Shown piece after piece: positions 1 to 8,681 of a stretch of 64,000 nt of DNA (the stretch's first letter is position 1; each line of letters starts with the position of its first letter). The position numbers and the translations under genes are program-made. This DNA comes from Verrucomicrobiota bacterium (GTDB lineage Bacteria; Verrucomicrobiota; Verrucomicrobiia; Limisphaerales; UBA11358). The DNA is taken from assembly GCA_028872915.1 (NCBI GenBank), contig JAGWNY010000001.1, positions 86,642 through 150,641 of the forward strand. Direction: 5' to 3'. The notes below the pieces were generated by a model. The model had not been told where the DNA came from. It searched no databases and saw only the letters and a list, made by a program, of their open reading frames with translations.

Positions 1-1141
1 CCAGAAAACCGCCCAGCATCGTGATGCCGACCATCAAGGCAATAATCACCACCACCGGATGCATCCCGACCCGATGTCCCATGATGCGCGGCGAGTAAAA
101 AAAGCTTTCGAGCGACTGCACGACGGCAAAAACCACCACCACCAGGAGGGGGTGCAGCCAATCGCCGAATTGCACGGCTGTGAGGATCATCGCGATGATC
201 CCATTTGCAATGGCGCCCACATAAGGAACGATCACCAGGATGAAAGCGGTAAATCCCAGCAGAAACGCGTAATCCAGGCCCATGGCCAGGTAACCGATGG
301 TGTAAAGGGCGCCGCTGATCAGGGCCACCAGCACCTGTCCGCGGAAAAAGGTAATCATGTATTGGTTGATCGCTGAGAGGATGAAGATGATTTCATCCTT
401 CATCCGGGAATCGCGGATGGGCAAGTAATTTGTCCACTGCGTTTTGATCTCCCGTTTTTCGCGCAGGAAATAAAACGTATAGATGGGAATCAAAATGATG
501 GCGATGGCCACATCAACCAATGACGAGGCTTTCGAGAGAAGACCCAAAAGCCATTGGCCAAGCCGCGGCATGGCTTTTCCGAGCCAGCTTTTTGCCGACG
601 AGACCAATTGCTGATGTATCCGCGCATTGCCGACGCCCGATGGCGGAGCATTGGTTGCCAGGGCAGTTTGAGGGGCGGTTTTCGGCGGCGGGGACTTGGG
701 ATTCGACGCCTTCGACGCTTGGTTCGTCGGGGCGCTCACGCCGCCTTCCGGCCCCGTATTGGCCCAATGTTCAAAACGCTGCTGCGCCGTGGCCGTGTAA
801 CGCGGAATCTTTGAAACGAGAGCGTTCGTCTCCTGGACCAGTTGCGGAATGACGCTTGCCAGAATGCCGCCGAAGATCAAAAGGCCCGCCACAAAAACGA
901 TCACGATCCCCCAAGCCCGCGAAACCCGGTGATGCTCCAGCCAGTTGACGGCTGGGTCGAGCAGGTACGAAAGAACCGCCGCTATGGCCAGCGGCCACAA
1001 GACCGGACTCAACAACCCCAGCAGTTCTCCGATTCCCCATACGAAGGCCACGATGACCGCCACCAGGACCGCCAATGCCAGCGCTGTCAGGGCGAACCAG
1101 ATGATTCGTCGTTGGCTCTCGCTCGGCGGCTTTTCGTTCAT
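1..1141 (-). CDS. AI-2E family transporter (PerM/TqsA-like permease), 3' end cut by window
   Basis: This gene is missing from the ORF track because its stop lies beyond base 1. Reading the reverse strand from ATG at 1141 gives a protein beginning MNEKPPSESQRRIIWFALTA, with paired N-terminal hydrophobic segments, a 'LLDPAVNWLE' loop and a C-terminal part ending 'GHRVGMHPVVVIIALMVG'. That last motif is characteristic of the AI-2E/PerM (UPF0118) family of polytopic inner-membrane permeases. About 380 residues are present, so only a short C-terminal stretch should be missing. An unusual Pro/Ala/Ser-rich insert of roughly 35 residues (near 115-150) sits in the central soluble region. It is divergent from rpsA. 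The substrate cannot be told from sequence; family members have been linked to AI-2 export and Na+/H+ exchange. Confidence 0.85.
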   Translation of the reverse strand, partial: MNEKPPSESQRRIIWFALTALALAVLVAVIVAFVWGIGELLGLLSPVLWPLAIAAVLSYLLDPAVNWLEHHRVSRAWGIVIVFVAGLLIFGGILASVIPQLVQETNALVSKIPRYTATAQQRFEHWANTGPEGGVSAPTNQASKASNPKSPPPKTAPQTALATNAPPSGVGNARIHQQLVSSAKSWLGKAMPRLGQWLLGLLSKASSLVDVAIAIILIPIYTFYFLREKREIKTQWTNYLPIRDSRMKDEIIFILSAINQYMITFFRGQVLVALISGALYTIGYLAMGLDYAFLLGFTAFILVIVPYVGAIANGIIAMILTAVQFGDWLHPLLVVVVFAVVQSLESFFYSPRIMGHRVGMHPVVVIIALMVGITMLGGFL

Positions 1142-1234
1142 CCCCGTTTGAATGCGCCAAACCTGCCACCGGCAAAACAGCCCGTCAAGCCATGCCAAAT
1201 CGCTCCAATGCCAAAACCTTTCAAAAAATACCGC

Positions 1235-1262
1235 TTGTCTTCCTCCGATTTTCGCGTATCCT
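1235..1262 (+). promoter_or_regulatory. candidate sigma70-type promoter for rpsA
   Basis: TTGTCT and TATCCT are separated by 16 bp in the divergent gap between the AI-2E permease and rpsA. It would give a leader of about 155 nt. The leader contains a small perfect hairpin (GTCCGATTCGGAC, 1385-1397) close to the start codon and no obvious Shine-Dalgarno sequence. Prediction by eye only. Confidence 0.35.
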
Positions 1263-1422
1263 TTCCATTGCCTGGGCGCCACGAGTGCGGCTGCCCATTG
1301 AGGCTGAGAAAAAACAGTCAACCAACAACCTGACCCGCAACCTCCGTTGCCACGGAAGTCCTGGTTTAGGCAATGGAGCCTTCAGTCCGATTCGGACAAA
1401 GTCTCCCGCGGTAAAAATTATT

Positions 1423-3090
1423 ATGCTCACAATGGAAGAAGCCCTCAGGCAAAGCTCGATGCGCTTTGCCGCGGGCGAAATTGTCAAAGGTAAAATTATC
1501 GAAGTTCGCCCCAAGGAAGTGCTCGTGGATATCGGCTACAAAAGCGAGGGCGTCGTGCCCGGAAACGAATTCGAAGACATCAACGCCGTCAAAATTGGCG
1601 ATGAGATTGACGTTCTGATCGAACGCCTCGAAAACAAGGAAGGCACCGTGGTGCTCTCCCACGAAAAGGCTGAATTTAAGAAGAATTGGGACAAAATTTT
1701 GACGATTTGCAATGAAGGCGGCCGTATCAATGGCAAGGTCAAATCCGTTGTCAAAGGCGGGCTGGTGGTCAACGTGGGCGTGGAGGCATTCCTGCCCGCA
1801 TCCCAAATTGACGTGACCACGCCCAAAAACCTCCAGCAGTTTGTCGGCAACACCTACGAATTCAAGGTCGTCAAAATCAACCAGGACCGCCAGAACATCG
1901 TCCTCTCCCGCCGCGAACTCATTGAGGCCGAGCGCAACGAAAAACGCGCCCAATTGCTCTCCGAAATGGTGCCCGGCGACATCCGCAAGGGTACCGTCAA
2001 GAACATCACGGATTTCGGCGCCTTCATTGATTTGAACGGCATAGACGGCCTCCTGCATATCACGGACATGAGTTGGGGCCGCATCGGCCATCCGTCCGAA
2101 ATTTTGAAGGTCGGCCAGGAAATTGACGTCGTCGTTCTCGATATCAACAAGGAAAAGGAACGGGTCAGCCTGGGCCTCAAGCAAAAAATGGCCAACCCCT
2201 GGGACAACATTGAAACCAAGTATCCGGTCAGCGCCCGCGTCAAGGGCAAGGTGGTCAGCCTGGTGCCCTACGGCGCCTTCGTGCAACTGGAGCCGGGCGT
2301 GGAAGGCCTCATCCACGTGACCGAGTTGTCCTGGACCAAGCGCGTTGCCAAACCAAGCGATTTGCTCAAACAAGGCCAGGACGTCGAAGCCGTCGTCCTG
2401 GGCATCAATCGCGAAGAACAAAAGATTTCCCTGGGCGTGCGCCAGCTTGAAAGCAATCCCTGGGATACCGTGGAGACAAAATATGCCGCGGGCGCGCGCG
2501 TCAAGGGCAAGGTGCGCAATCTCACCAGCTACGGCGCCTTCGTGGAGCTTGAAGAGGGCATTGATGGCATGATCCACGTTTCAGACCTCTCGTGGACGCG
2601 CAAGATCAATCACCCCAGCGAAATGCTCAAGAAAGGCGATGACCTCGAAGCCGTTGTCCTGGAAGTGGACCGTCCCAACCAGCGCATCGCGCTGGGCATC
2701 AAACAATTGGGCACGGACCCGTGGGAAACCATCGAGACCCTTTACAAGGTCGGCGATTTGGTGCAGGGCAAGGTGACGAAACTGGCCAGCTTCGGCGCGT
2801 TCATTGGGTTGCAGCACGATATTGACGGCCTGGTTCATATTTCGCAAATCAGCGAGGAACGGGTCGAGAAAATCAAAAACGTGCTCAAGGTCGGGCAGGA
2901 CGTTTCGGCCAGGGTCATTAAAATTGACAAGGGAGAGCGGCGCATCGGCTTGTCCATCAAGGCGGCCAATTACAGCGAGGAACAGTTAAAGGAAGAACAG
3001 AAAATCCTCGATGCTCTCAAGCCCGGTGAAGACCTCGTCGCCCTCCAACACGCCTTTGACGCCGCCGACGAAGCCCAAAAATCCGAATAA
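1423..3090 (+). CDS. rpsA: 30S ribosomal protein S1
   Basis: Ribosomal protein S1 binds mRNA on the 30S subunit and helps unfold and load transcripts. The track ORF opens at 1192, but its first 77 residues are arginine-rich read-through. The S1 homology begins at MLTMEEALRQSSMRFAAGEI, so I place the start at ATG 1423 (or 1432), giving 555 residues, close to the usual 550-560. Six S1 repeats follow at roughly 16-85, 100-168, 187-256, 272-343, 359-430 and 446-515. Repeats 3-6 show the canonical 'G.V..I..FGAFI.L...DGLLHI..MSW' pattern, while 1 and 2 are divergent, as in bacterial S1. No strong Shine-Dalgarno precedes the start, as also seen in other bacteria where S1 autoregulates. A strong terminator follows. 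Confidence 0.96.
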   Translation: MLTMEEALRQSSMRFAAGEIVKGKIIEVRPKEVLVDIGYKSEGVVPGNEFEDINAVKIGDEIDVLIERLENKEGTVVLSHEKAEFKKNWDKILTICNEGGRINGKVKSVVKGGLVVNVGVEAFLPASQIDVTTPKNLQQFVGNTYEFKVVKINQDRQNIVLSRRELIEAERNEKRAQLLSEMVPGDIRKGTVKNITDFGAFIDLNGIDGLLHITDMSWGRIGHPSEILKVGQEIDVVVLDINKEKERVSLGLKQKMANPWDNIETKYPVSARVKGKVVSLVPYGAFVQLEPGVEGLIHVTELSWTKRVAKPSDLLKQGQDVEAVVLGINREEQKISLGVRQLESNPWDTVETKYAAGARVKGKVRNLTSYGAFVELEEGIDGMIHVSDLSWTRKINHPSEMLKKGDDLEAVVLEVDRPNQRIALGIKQLGTDPWETIETLYKVGDLVQGKVTKLASFGAFIGLQHDIDGLVHISQISEERVEKIKNVLKVGQDVSARVIKIDKGERRIGLSIKAANYSEEQLKEEQKILDALKPGEDLVALQHAFDAADEAQKSE

Positions 3091-3110
3091 TTGCCGCCCC
3101 GCTTCAAACA

Positions 3111-3142
3111 AAAGGCGGACCACACCCGGTCCGCCTTTTTTT
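3111..3142 (+). terminator. rho-independent terminator after rpsA (convergent with folA)
   Basis: An 11-bp perfect stem AAAGGCGGACC / GGTCCGCCTTT with a 6-nt loop is followed by a run of T (to 3142). It ends where the folA stop codon lies on the other strand. The flanking A-run means it could also act on the minus-strand transcript. Confidence 0.92.
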
Positions 3143-3744
3143 CATCCAGCCAGCGATTTATGGCGGTAATGGACGATCTCGAATTCCGGCTCGTCCTTGA
3201 TCTGCCCGATCATCTCAAACTTTTTCTCGAATGGCGGAAAAAAGGCGTCGCCCGCCACCTCCCGCTTGACGATGGTCAGATACAGGTCCGAACAATACGG
3301 AAGCATCTGCCCGTAAATGTCCGCGCCGCCGCAGATAAATACATCGGTCGGGAAACTTTCCGGGTCGAATTTTCCCGGAGAATAGCGCGCCAGCAAAATG
3401 TCGGTCTGCCCTCCCCGTTCCGACCTCGTGAAATAAAACTCAAATTGATGGGGTCGTTTCAATTTTTCCTCCACGCGCCGTCCGCCGCGCCATTCATGAT
3501 ACTGCCCGAAAATTTCCGGATGCGTCCGGATGAGCCGTTGCGGATGGCGCGTCAACACCACGTTTTTGCGATTGGGCAGCGGATGGCGCAGGCTCTCAAA
3601 CGTCCTGCGACCCATGACCACGACGTTGCCCAGCGTCATTTTTTTGAACCATTTGAAATCCTCCGGCAAATGCCACGGAATCCCCCCCTCCGCGCCAATC
3701 ACGCGGTTGAGCGACATGGCGGCAATGGCCTTGAAATACTTCAT
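3142..3744 (-). CDS. folA: dihydrofolate reductase
   Basis: NADPH-dependent reduction of dihydrofolate to tetrahydrofolate. The N-terminus [20 protein letters not shown], then '[15 protein letters not shown]' and '[11 protein letters not shown]', matches the DHFR substrate/cofactor loops, and '[16 protein letters not shown]' is the second cofactor motif. At 200 aa it is longer than the usual 160. The excess is an insert of about 45 residues (about 80-125) between the 'VVLTRHP' strand and the 'ICGGADIY' motif. It is the last gene of a minus-strand hemE-hemN-folA cluster with an 11-bp gap to hemN. The active-site acidic residue in 'LPEDFKWF' is present, so it should be functional. Confidence 0.93.
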   Translation of the reverse strand: MKYFKAIAAMSLNRVIGAEGGIPWHLPEDFKWFKKMTLGNVVVMGRRTFESLRHPLPNRKNVVLTRHPQRLIRTHPEIFGQYHEWRGGRRVEEKLKRPHQFEFYFTRSERGGQTDILLARYSPGKFDPESFPTDVFICGGADIYGQMLPYCSDLYLTIVKREVAGDAFFPPFEKKFEMIGQIKDEPEFEIVHYRHKSLAG

Positions 3745-3755
3745 TCAGGCCTTTG

Positions 3756-5132
3756 TCAGATGGTCTTGGAATGCTTCCGTTCCCCGCCCGGCGCCAGCGT
3801 GCCGTCAAAGCACATTGCGATATTCCGGATGAACAGCCGCCCGCCAGCCGTCACTTCCAATCCTGTTGGATTGCGGCGCACCAGGCCATCCCCCTCAAAC
3901 GGCTCCAGCGCAGCCAGCTCACCCTCGAAGTGCCGCGCAAAGTCCACGCCGAGCCTCGCGGACATCGCCCGATAATCCAGCGAAAGGTCGCACATCACCC
4001 GCATGATGGTTTCCCGCCGGATTTTGTCCTCGTCCGTGACGAAATAGCCGCGTGCCAGCGGCATTTTATTGTTGTTCAGGGCGCCATAGTAGTCCGCCAA
4101 CTCCTTTTCGTTCTGCCAATACGCGTCTGGAATCTGGGAAATGGCCGACATGCCAAAGGCGTAGATATCCGCGTTGCCGCGCGTGCTGTAGCCTTGAAAA
4201 TTTCGCTGCAACGTTTTGTTCCGCTGCGCGGCGACCAGTTCGTCCGACGGACGGGCAAAATGGTCCATGCCGATATAAACGTAACGGTCGTCCTCCGTGA
4301 GCCGTTCGATCACGTTCTTCAGCAACCGCAACTTCGTTTCCGGCGGAGGCAGGACTTTTTGTTCCAGAATTTTTTGCGCCGGCTTGACCCACGGCACATG
4401 CGCATAACTGAAAACCGCCAGACGGTCCGGTTGCATCTCCAGCACCGCGTCCAGCGTGCGGTTGAACGATTCCACCGTCTGGTGCGGCAGGCCGTAAATC
4501 AAGTCAAAGTTTACCGAGCCGAATCCCAGTTCGCGCGCCCAGTCCAGCGCCTGCTGCGTCATGTCCCGCGGCTGAATGCGATGTATGGCCTGCTGCACCG
4601 CCGGCTCGAAGTCCTGCACGCCCAGCGACGCGCGATTGAAGCCGATTTCCCGCAATGCCTCAATGTGCCCGCGCGACAGCCGCCGCGGATCAATTTCCAC
4701 CCCCGCCTCCGCGTCATCGGCAAACGTAAAATGCCGCCGGATGATCCCGCCCAGCCGGCGGATTTCCTCCGGTCTCAGAAACGTGGGCGAACCGCCTCCC
4801 CAATGCAATTGCACTACCTTGCGCCGGCCGCTGATGCGCGCCGCCATCTCCGCCACCTCCCGTTCCAGGTAATCCAGATACGTTGTGCCCTGTCCATGGT
4901 TCAACGTGATGACCGTGGTGCATCCGCAAAACCAGCAGAGTGTCTCGCAAAATGGAATGTGAAAGTAAAGCGACAGATCCCGGTCCGTCTGGTTGTTCTC
5001 CGCAATTTTCCCCGCGAGCCGCTTCTCTTCCATCGCCTCGGTGAACTTCGTCGCCGGCGGATAACTCGTGTAACGCGGCCCGGCCACGTTGTATTTCTTT
5101 ACCAGGTCCAGATTGACGTTCAGCGCGCTCAT
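3756..5132 (-). CDS. hemN: oxygen-independent coproporphyrinogen III oxidase (radical SAM)
   Basis: Converts coproporphyrinogen III to protoporphyrinogen IX without oxygen, using S-adenosylmethionine and a 4Fe-4S cluster. The N-terminal 'VAGPRYTSYPPATKF' is typical of true HemN. The cluster motif CX3CX2CXC is intact as CETLCWFCGC at residues 62-71, followed by the 'HWGGGSPTFL' SAM-binding motif. At 458 residues it matches the family length and has the C-terminal HemN domain that the HemW paralogues lack in part. It lies 18 bp downstream of hemE and 11 bp upstream of folA, so the three are probably co-transcribed. Confidence 0.95.
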   Translation of the reverse strand: MSALNVNLDLVKKYNVAGPRYTSYPPATKFTEAMEEKRLAGKIAENNQTDRDLSLYFHIPFCETLCWFCGCTTVITLNHGQGTTYLDYLEREVAEMAARISGRRKVVQLHWGGGSPTFLRPEEIRRLGGIIRRHFTFADDAEAGVEIDPRRLSRGHIEALREIGFNRASLGVQDFEPAVQQAIHRIQPRDMTQQALDWARELGFGSVNFDLIYGLPHQTVESFNRTLDAVLEMQPDRLAVFSYAHVPWVKPAQKILEQKVLPPPETKLRLLKNVIERLTEDDRYVYIGMDHFARPSDELVAAQRNKTLQRNFQGYSTRGNADIYAFGMSAISQIPDAYWQNEKELADYYGALNNNKMPLARGYFVTDEDKIRRETIMRVMCDLSLDYRAMSARLGVDFARHFEGELAALEPFEGDGLVRRNPTGLEVTAGGRLFIRNIAMCFDGTLAPGGERKHSKTI

Positions 5133-5150
5133 GCCGTTCCGCAGCCGGTT

Positions 5151-6287
5151 TTATTTGAAATTTACCACGGTTCCCACCAGGGCGGCGATGTTTTCCAGTC
5201 TGGCGCCAGGGGGCACGCCGTGCCCCAGATTAAAAATATAGCCGCAAAATGGCCGCATCTCGTTCAAAATGGCCAAAGTATGCGCCGCAACCCGTTGGGG
5301 CGTAGTCATTAACAACGAAGGGTCCAGGTTGCCCTGAATGCCAACGGTTCCAGGCAATTTTTTTCGCACATCCGCCAACCGCATTCCGTGGCTGATTCCC
5401 AAAACATCCGCGCGGATTCCCGCCAAGTCATCCCAGGCGCCGACGTCCTTGGAAAATACGATCACCGGCGTTTTTGCGTTTTCCCGGGTTTCTTCCGCCT
5501 TCAGCGCCGTCACGATGTCGCGCATCCACCGCCCGCTGGCCGCGAAAAAATCCGCCGCCGGCAGCAGGCCGCCCAGGCTGTCAAAAATCTGCACGGCGTC
5601 CGCGCCGGCGGCAATCTGCATCCGCAGCAGCGTCGTCACTGCGGCCGTCAATTTCTCCATCAACCGCGCGAATGCCTCCGGCTCCTTCTCAAAGAGGTTT
5701 TTGGCGCGTGTAAACTGCTTCACACTGCCGCCTTCCAGCATGAAATTGGCGAGCGTCCAGGGTGAACCGGCAAACCCGATCAGGGCAATCCGCCCGGCCA
5801 ACTCCTTCCTGGCCAGTTCCAGGGCGCGGGAGATGTAATCGAGCCGGTCCGGCAACCCGTCGGTTTCAAGCCGCGCTATGTCGGCGGGCGTTTGCAGCAC
5901 ATAATCCATCTGGATGCCCCCGCGCTCGCGAAACGTGTAGCCTTGTCCAAGTCCCTCCGCGGCGACGAGGATGTCGCTGAACAAAATCGCGGCGTCAAAA
6001 TCGAACCGCCGCACCGGTTGCAGCGTCACTTCGCACGACAGTTCAGGCGTCCGCACCAGTTGAAGAAAATCGTGCCTCGCTTTGAGCCGGCGATATTCCG
6101 GCAGCGCGCGCCCGGCCTGCCGCATCAGCCATACGGGCGGCCGGTCAACCGGTTGGCACCGGCAGGCGCTCAGAAAACGGCTGCGCGCCGCCCGGCGGCC
6201 CGGCCCGCTTCGAGCCGCCGGGGAGTCGTCGGCCGCCGCGGCGCTTTTGTCCACAAATTGGGGAGCAGTTCCGCTCATCGAGTCCAT
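5151..6287 (-). CDS. hemE: uroporphyrinogen decarboxylase
   Basis: Decarboxylates uroporphyrinogen III to coproporphyrinogen III, the step two before protoporphyrinogen in heme synthesis. 'RPPVWLMRQAGRALPEYR' and 'LFSDILVAAEGLGQGYTF' are HemE signatures, and the C-terminus 'NLGHGVPPGARLENIAALV' is the second family signature. The track ORF opens at 6560, but homology starts just before 'VDRPPVWLMRQAGR'. I use ATG 6287 (MDSMSG...), giving 378 aa; ATG 6278 is an alternative. The N-terminal 45 residues are low-complexity Ala/Arg-rich. It is first in hemE-hemN-folA and divergent from the anti-sigma-like gene. Confidence 0.95.
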   Translation of the reverse strand: MDSMSGTAPQFVDKSAAAADDSPAARSGPGRRAARSRFLSACRCQPVDRPPVWLMRQAGRALPEYRRLKARHDFLQLVRTPELSCEVTLQPVRRFDFDAAILFSDILVAAEGLGQGYTFRERGGIQMDYVLQTPADIARLETDGLPDRLDYISRALELARKELAGRIALIGFAGSPWTLANFMLEGGSVKQFTRAKNLFEKEPEAFARLMEKLTAAVTTLLRMQIAAGADAVQIFDSLGGLLPAADFFAASGRWMRDIVTALKAEETRENAKTPVIVFSKDVGAWDDLAGIRADVLGISHGMRLADVRKKLPGTVGIQGNLDPSLLMTTPQRVAAHTLAILNEMRPFCGYIFNLGHGVPPGARLENIAALVGTVVNFK

Positions 6288-6417
6288 AGTCCTAGCATAC
6301 GATTGGGTGATTGGACAGCCTTTACCAACTTTGGCATTCGTTGGGCATTTTTTGCCTGGTTTGGATAAAGGCTTGCCCGGCGCAACTTTCCCCCCGCCGC
6401 GGTTTTTAACGTTCGCG

Positions 6418-6816
6418 ATGAAAAATGAGTCGGACACCCAACTGGATGCGCGGCTGGACCAGGCATTGAAAGGCCTTCGAGACCCGGCGGTGGCTTCCAA
6501 TTTTACCGCCCGTGTCATGCGGGAGATTGACACCTGGGAAGCCCGGCGCGGCCCCACCATGCGGTTTCATCGGTGGTCCTGGCGTTTTTTGTTGCCCCGG
6601 GCGGTTGTGGCCGCCGTCCTGGTGTTTGCCGGCATTGCCGCGCATCGCCACGAAGTCAACGTCCGGCGCGCCGTTCTGGCCGACAGCGTGGCGGTCGTGG
6701 CCATGCAGCCCATGCCCAGTGTGGATGCGTTGAAAAATTTTGATGCCATCCGCCGCATGAGCCAGCCGGCCGCGGCCGATGATGAATTGCTGGCGCTGGC
6801 GCCCGACCTGAAATGA
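6418..6816 (+). CDS. small single-pass membrane protein, anti-sigma-like
   Basis: 132 residues from ATG 6418 (MKNESDTQLDARLDQALKGL). The track ORF starts much further upstream in sequence antisense to hemE, so I discard that part. The layout is an acidic cytoplasmic N-terminus ('LRDPAVASNFTARVMREID', the kind of segment seen in zinc-less anti-sigma factors of this phylum), one transmembrane helix at about 60-80 and a short periplasmic tail. It overlaps the next gene by 4 nt (ATGA), so translation is coupled. In related genomes such a gene often follows an ECF sigma factor; none is present here. The anti-sigma role is inference only. Confidence 0.72.
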   Translation: MKNESDTQLDARLDQALKGLRDPAVASNFTARVMREIDTWEARRGPTMRFHRWSWRFLLPRAVVAAVLVFAGIAAHRHEVNVRRAVLADSVAVVAMQPMPSVDALKNFDAIRRMSQPAAADDELLALAPDLK

Positions 6817-7793
6817 ATTTCCGGCGCCAGCGGCATCGGCAAACCGCCGCCATCGTTACCGCCCTCGCTTTAACCGTTCTTTCAGGGCAGGCCCAGGTTG
6901 CGACGAACTCTCTTCGCAGCCGTTCCGCGCCCGTCGCCATCATGCCTCCTCCCGCCGCCGTCCGCTCGCCTGTGGACTTTTTCCGCAACCTGTTGGAAAT
7001 GCCGCCCCTTCAATTGCACGAGTTCCTGGCCGCCAAACCGCCTGGAATCCGCGTCCGTATTGTTGCCAAAATCCGCGAATACATGGCCCTGGACCCAAAC
7101 CAGCGCGAGCTGAAATTGCGCGCCACGGAATTGCGCTGGTATCTGCTGCCGCTGTTACACGAACCCACCGCCAGTCAGACCAACCAGATCGCCCGAATTC
7201 CCGCAGATTTGCTGCCGCTGGTGCGGGCGCGCCTCGAACAATGGGATGCTTTGCCCTCGCAACTGCGCGGCGAGTTTTTGGATAATGAGCGGACACTCCT
7301 TTATTTCACCGATGTCCAGGGATCAAAATCGAACGTGGCGTCCGTGCCGGCCCGCCCGGCGCCCGCTCCTGGCGACCAGGCCCGTTGGAACGCCCTTTCC
7401 CAAGGCGCCCGCGCCAAAATCACGCGGCAATTCAATGAATTTTTTCAACTGACGCCGGATGAAGCCCGACAGACCCTCCAAACCCTGTCCGCGCCGGAGC
7501 GGGCGCAGATGGAAAGGACGTTGAAGACATTCAACTCCCTTCCGCCCGCGCAACGGCTCCGATGCATTCGTGCGTTTACCGACTTTGCCGGAATGTCGCC
7601 GCGCGACCGGGCTGAATTTCTGAAAAACGCGGCCAAGTGGGCGCAAATGTCTCCCTCCCAACGGCAGGCATGGCGTGACCTTGTGGCGAGTGTGCCGCTC
7701 TGGCCGCCCATGCCGCCCTCGCTCATCATGCCGCCCATGCCGCCCAAACTTCATCCCATGGCCCGCGTCACCGTGGCCACCAATTTGAATTAG
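6813..7793 (+). CDS. DUF3106-type exported protein
   Basis: 326 residues with an N-terminal signal peptide (MNFRRQRHRQTAAIVTALAL ... 'SGQAQ'). The body carries repeated short helical units of the form 'F..LPPAQR...', 'F.GMSPRDRAEFLKN' and 'W.QMSPSQRQAWRDLV', which is the DUF3106 pattern. The C-terminus is Pro/Met-rich. The gene begins inside the stop of the upstream membrane protein, so the two probably work as a pair across the inner membrane. Molecular function is unknown. Confidence 0.78.
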   Translation: MNFRRQRHRQTAAIVTALALTVLSGQAQVATNSLRSRSAPVAIMPPPAAVRSPVDFFRNLLEMPPLQLHEFLAAKPPGIRVRIVAKIREYMALDPNQRELKLRATELRWYLLPLLHEPTASQTNQIARIPADLLPLVRARLEQWDALPSQLRGEFLDNERTLLYFTDVQGSKSNVASVPARPAPAPGDQARWNALSQGARAKITRQFNEFFQLTPDEARQTLQTLSAPERAQMERTLKTFNSLPPAQRLRCIRAFTDFAGMSPRDRAEFLKNAAKWAQMSPSQRQAWRDLVASVPLWPPMPPSLIMPPMPPKLHPMARVTVATNLN

Positions 7794-7841
7794 CCGGCGA
7801 AACCCTCTTTCATTTCCGCGCGCGCCGGTTAAGTTTTGATC

Positions 7842-8681
7842 GTGCATCCGATTGCTTTTCACCTGGGACCGCTGACGATTCGATGGTATGGCGTCATGAT
7901 CGCCCTCGCCTTCCTCTTCGGCTTGTGGACGGCCATGCTGCGCGCGCGGCGCGAGGGAATTCCGGCTGAAAAAATTGGCGACGTGGTCCTTTGGATCATG
8001 GCCGGGGCGATTCTTGGAGCGCGCATCGTCTATGTGACCACATATTGGCGGGAGGAATTTGCCGGCCAACCCTTCATCGAAATTTTCATGATTCAGCGGG
8101 GTGGCCTCGTTTATTACGGGGGGTTCATTGGCGCCATCGTCGCCGGCTTTCTTTATCTGCGCTGGAAACGGCTCCCTTTATGGCGGACAGCCGACGTGCT
8201 CGCGCCCAGCATCACCCTCGGCAATGTGTTTGGCCGCGCCGGTTGCCTGCTCAACGGCTGCTGCTATGGACGGCCGACGAACGCACCCTGGGCAATCCAA
8301 TTCCCCAACGGTTCCTATGCCTGGTATCATCAGTTCTACGATCAACACCTGTCCGGCGTCACAGCCAACGGGCCGGCGCTGCCCGTTCATCCCACCGAAA
8401 TCTACGATGGCCTGCTCAACCTCCTCGTTTATTTCTTCCTGGCGTGGCTCTTCCGCCGGAAAAAGTTCGATGGCCAGGTCTTTGCAACCTGTCTCCTTTG
8501 TTATGGCGTCACGCGCTCCATCAGCGAAGCCTTCCGCGGCGACTATTCATCATTGCACTATCACCTGGGCCTTTCCCCGGGACAATGGCTCAGCATCCCC
8601 ACCTTCATCGCCGGCCTGTTCCTCGCCGCCATTTTGTCCCGCCGCGGCCCGATGCGCCGCGGATTCCAACCGGAGGGTTGA
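7842..8681 (+). CDS. lgt: prolipoprotein diacylglyceryl transferase
   Basis: Transfers diacylglycerol from phosphatidylglycerol to the lipobox cysteine of prolipoproteins in the inner membrane. The signature 'GRAGCLLNGCCYGRPT' is complete, the N-terminus 'HPIAFHLGPLTIRWYGVMIA' and the 'YYGGFIGAIVAGFLYLRW' segment match Lgt, and 'GFRGDYSSLHYHLGLSPGQW'-type C-terminal sequence is present. The track ORF starts at TTG 7836; I prefer GTG 7842 (MHPIAF..., 279 aa). The stop overlaps the next start (TGAATG), so lgt and miaA are co-translated. The OppA lipoprotein in this window would be one substrate. Confidence 0.95.
   Translation: MHPIAFHLGPLTIRWYGVMIALAFLFGLWTAMLRARREGIPAEKIGDVVLWIMAGAILGARIVYVTTYWREEFAGQPFIEIFMIQRGGLVYYGGFIGAIVAGFLYLRWKRLPLWRTADVLAPSITLGNVFGRAGCLLNGCCYGRPTNAPWAIQFPNGSYAWYHQFYDQHLSGVTANGPALPVHPTEIYDGLLNLLVYFFLAWLFRRKKFDGQVFATCLLCYGVTRSISEAFRGDYSSLHYHLGLSPGQWLSIPTFIAGLFLAAILSRRGPMRRGFQPEG

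Noticed and set aside
1366-2577. 403-residue ORF antisense to rpsA
   Set aside because: Shadow of the rpsA codons: the opposite strand reads the repeated S1 units as repeated 'H.....L' phrases. The S1 reading has six clear domains.
3753-5312. 519-residue plus-strand ORF opposite hemN
   Set aside because: Antisense of hemN, rich in Arg/His/Pro with no domain signal, while the minus strand has a complete radical SAM enzyme.
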